This document shows, piece by piece, positions 61,874 through 64,000 of a stretch of 64,000 nt of DNA; the stretch's first letter is position 1; each line of letters begins with the position of its first letter. The notes under the pieces are model-generated. The model was not told where the DNA came from, did no database searches, and saw only the letters and a list, made by a program, of their open reading frames with translations. The stretch lies in the NCBI GenBank assembly GCA_028564675.1, contig JAOVVO010000413.1, forward strand, positions 1 through 64,000, given 5' to 3'. A program made the translations under genes and the position numbers. The stretch comes from Onchocerca lupi (lineage: Eukaryota > Nematoda > Chromadorea > Rhabditida > Onchocercidae).

Positions 61874-63984
61874 TTTACAATTCAACTCAATTAATCGTTT
61901 TCTACAAATGACTAAAATATAAATTATATTCAAAAGAACTCGGCTTACCAAGCGATGCCATTATTTCTTCGATACTTGGTTGTAATGATAGCAATCCAGG
62001 TTGCATCACATCAGCATTACAACCTTGTGCTAAAAAATGATATTAAAAGTTTGGTATTAAAATAAATCAATTACTCATTTTTACTTTCAATAAGAAAATC
62101 TTTTAAACAAAAAGAAAGTCATTTTTACCAACTCACAATTAATTGGTCTTTCGTTAAAGTGCAATTTATGGGAATGTTGATCAACTTTTTAAAGGAAATC
62201 ATGAGAAATGTTAAAAGTCATTTTATACTTTTGTATCATGAAAATTTAGAGTTCCTTTAGAAAAAAACAAAAAAAAAAAAAAAAAAAAAAAATCTTTTCT
62301 TCCTCTTTCTTCTATGTACCAATCAATGGAATCAATGGTACATTAAACAAATAATACTGAATATCAGATAATTTAAAAAAGCATTAAAGAACATTAGAAT
62401 GAAAAATAAATCAAACGAAATTTCGTATAAATTACTTATTTCTTTTGGGTTCGGAAATGTATATGGTTGCATAAGATTAGCAAAAAGTGTATCCGTAAAT
62501 TCGTTATCTAAATCATCCGCATCTCGTTGCTCTGAAGATCGATTTTTTGGCATTGAATTTTGTGCAGCTAGCTGTGGAACAAAACTGATCTCTTGATTCC
62601 AGCTGATACCCTAAATTCATTTTATTTATCAGTCTTAGATATTTCATCCATTGTCCCTTTTACTTATTTCTTTTCATTTCATCATTATTATTATTATTAT
62701 TATTATTAATTTTCTATGTTCAATGAATTTTTCATTTTCTAAAAGTATTATTAATCGTTCAATTGCTACTAATATATTATTTTGAAAGTGATTTGTTTCA
62801 ATTGAAATTTGAAAAACAAAAAAAGCCAAAAATGCAAAATTTATGTAAACATTTACTCGTCGTCGTCCTCTTTTTCGTGTTTTCAAATGACGCCATCGTT
62901 TATATTGAGCTTTTAACGCATCCATACTTCTCTTCCAGTACATTCCTTCCACAATAGTACCCTGATATTATTGGTTTTTTCAAAATTGCATTTTGAAATG
63001 AACTTTACCCAAAATAATTTGAATCTTTACCCAAAATAATTTATCAAACATCGATGATAAATTTCATCTCAGAAATTTTCATCATTCATACATCATTGCT
63101 ATCCAAATAAAATTAAAGTAGAAATTAAAAAAAAGAAAAAGTTTTTTAAATTTACCGTGAATTTAGCATGTGTAGAATCATCGTCTGGTACAGTAAAATA
63201 ACAATATGGTGTTCCTTTTCCCTTATCCTTATCAGGTCGTCGAACTATAAAACAAAAATTTTAGTGGAGAAAGAAATATTTCAGATGTAATCAACAAAAG
63301 CATTAAAAAAAAAATAATTCTACATTGTAACATACCATTTTATGACCACAAAACTTTTACTTTTTTTATCAGCTCTATATCAACTATCATCGATTTATTG
63401 AAGTATTTCAAATTATAATTTTCAACATCTTACAAAATTATGGAAATATTAAATGAAAATTTTAAATCAATTTGATTTATATTATATCATTTTAAAAAAC
63501 ATCATTTTAAGTATCAAAAATAAACTTTTCATTTTCTTAGCAGATAAATTTTTATAAATGTGATATGAGAATTAATATCTCTCCCTTTCTCTTGTGATAT
63601 GTGATATGAGAATTAATATCTCTCCCTCTTTCTTGTGATATGTGATATGAGAATTAATATCTCTCCCTTTCTCTTGTGATATGTGATATGAGAATTAATA
63701 TCTCTCCCTTTCTCTTGTGATATGTGATATGAGAATTAATATCTCTCTCTTTCTCTCATTTATTGCTATATTACTATTCAACAAAAACGATAAATGATTT
63801 CCATTATGGATTTTTATCATCATAATTTAAGATTATCTAATGAAATATTATTAATCGGTTATAATAAATGATAGACATACATTCCATATAATAAGCTCTC
63901 CAGATGACATTATTTAAGCGTATTCGTTGCTTCCAATGTAATCGTAATCCTTTGAAATCTTTCCACTTCGGTGTTGTCATTTTA
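58088..63984 (-). CDS. mml-1: Mondo/MML-1 (ChREBP-MondoA family) bHLH-zipper transcription factor, 5' end outside the window
   Basis: Twelve exons join in phase: 63881-63984, 63156-63244, 62857-62961, 62436-62610, 61949-62029, 61122-61318, 60442-60885, 60007-60197, 59409-59495, 59112-59312, 58699-58828, 58088-58318 (677 residues plus stop in the window). The N-terminal part shows Mondo conserved regions: P-K-W-K-D-F-K-G-L-R-L, I-R-L-N-N-V-I-W-R-A-Y-Y, Y-W-K-R-S-M-D-A-L with a basic run, D-T-L-F-A-N-L and L-Q-P-S-I-E-E-I-M. A Ser/Pro-rich middle follows, then bHLH-zipper and the C-terminal Mondo dimerisation/cytoplasmic-localisation domain. The family pairs with Mlx, senses glucose-6-phosphate and regulates metabolic genes (in worms also lifespan). 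Upstream exons are missing at the window edge. It has a truncated paralog directly downstream. Confidence 0.92.
59112..59495 (-). other. bHLH-zipper region of Mondo/MML-1
   Basis: Split over two exons. The basic region reads H-L-N-A-E-Q-N-R then R-Y-A-L-K, keeping the His, Glu and Arg that contact CACGTG. The loop is long (about 20 residues, N-L-Y-G-C-G-T-K-P-T-N). Helix 2 and the zipper follow (R-I-R-Q-L-K-M-K-I ... L-K-Q-N-I-Q-R-L-N-D-K-I). Confidence 0.9.
61838..61870. repeat. Long poly-T run
   Basis: About 32 T in a row within a Mondo intron. Comparable runs occur at 1-31, near 1602, 20764, 33711 and 44875. Confidence 0.9.
62683..62709. repeat. ATT microsatellite
   Basis: About eight tandem ATT units in the intron between the third and fourth visible Mondo exons. 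Confidence 0.9.
63560..63764. repeat. 41-base tandem repeat in a Mondo intron
   Basis: Five units starting GTGATATGAGAATTAATATC, spaced exactly 41 bases, nearly identical except the last. They lie in the intron after the first visible Mondo exon. Confidence 0.95.
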
Positions 63985-64000
63985 CTGCAAATCAAATCGA

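Noticed and set aside
63560..63764. Possible CRISPR-like regular repeat
   Set aside because: The 41-base units are contiguous with no spacers, so it is an ordinary tandem repeat in a eukaryotic intron.
1..64000. tRNA or rRNA genes
   Set aside because: No GTTCRANNC-type T-arm with matching acceptor stem and no rRNA core sequence was noticed on either strand; a covariance-model scan would be needed to be sure.

Overview
This is a very AT-rich, intron-rich metazoan sequence with dense poly-A/poly-T runs. A nematode is the best guess. Splice acceptors are short TTTCAG/TTTAG types, two predicted start codons sit 6-16 bases after an acceptor-like site (as in spliced-leader trans-splicing), and the recognisable genes (a multi-domain C-type lectin and a Mondo/MML-1 transcription factor) suit a spirurid-like worm. 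This is inference; another AT-rich invertebrate is not excluded. All gene models were built by eye from splice sites, reading phase and protein similarity recalled from memory.

Left end (1-6 kb): the 3' part of a plus-strand gene (exons at about 465, 1183 and 3778) with a possible aerolysin-like beta-strand pattern. It converges on a large minus-strand gene (19698 down to 6092) of 23 phase-consistent exons. That gene encodes a 998-residue type I membrane protein with a signal peptide, five C-type lectin domains, one membrane segment and a short basic-then-acidic tail. Its introns hold a miRNA-like hairpin and a dead coding fragment in the opposite orientation.

Middle (19.7-38 kb): mostly non-coding. 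It contains a candidate promoter with a triplicated 10-base motif, a GC-richer island, Helitron remnants, a 15-base tandem repeat open in one frame, and a probable small minus-strand gene (27378 to about 26376) with a 22-base microexon and a hydrophobic leader. From 38103 to 50143 a plus-strand six-exon gene encodes a 444-residue protein of unknown function, with a Ser-rich N-terminus and a helical C-terminus. Its fourth intron contains a Helitron with recognisable helicase remains, inserted in a 22-base satellite.

Right end (50.3-64 kb): the most interesting part. A minus-strand Mondo/MML-1 gene (63984 to 58088, 5' end outside the window) has had its 3' half, plus about 1.4 kb of downstream flank, duplicated in tandem. 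The duplicate (55895 to 51718) has acquired its own first exon and lacks the glucose-sensing N-terminal half. It carries an in-frame 54-base minisatellite (ten units, FLPN...PP repeats), appears to have turned coding sequence into an intron, and has lost the His and Arg that read the E-box in the basic region. It keeps an open frame, a zipper-like helix and the C-terminal Mondo tail domain. A 399-base tract shared by the two copies is 98% identical without indels while its surroundings are about 75-80% identical, pointing to recent gene conversion. The duplicate therefore looks like a maintained, N-terminally truncated Mondo-like protein unlikely to bind DNA normally.
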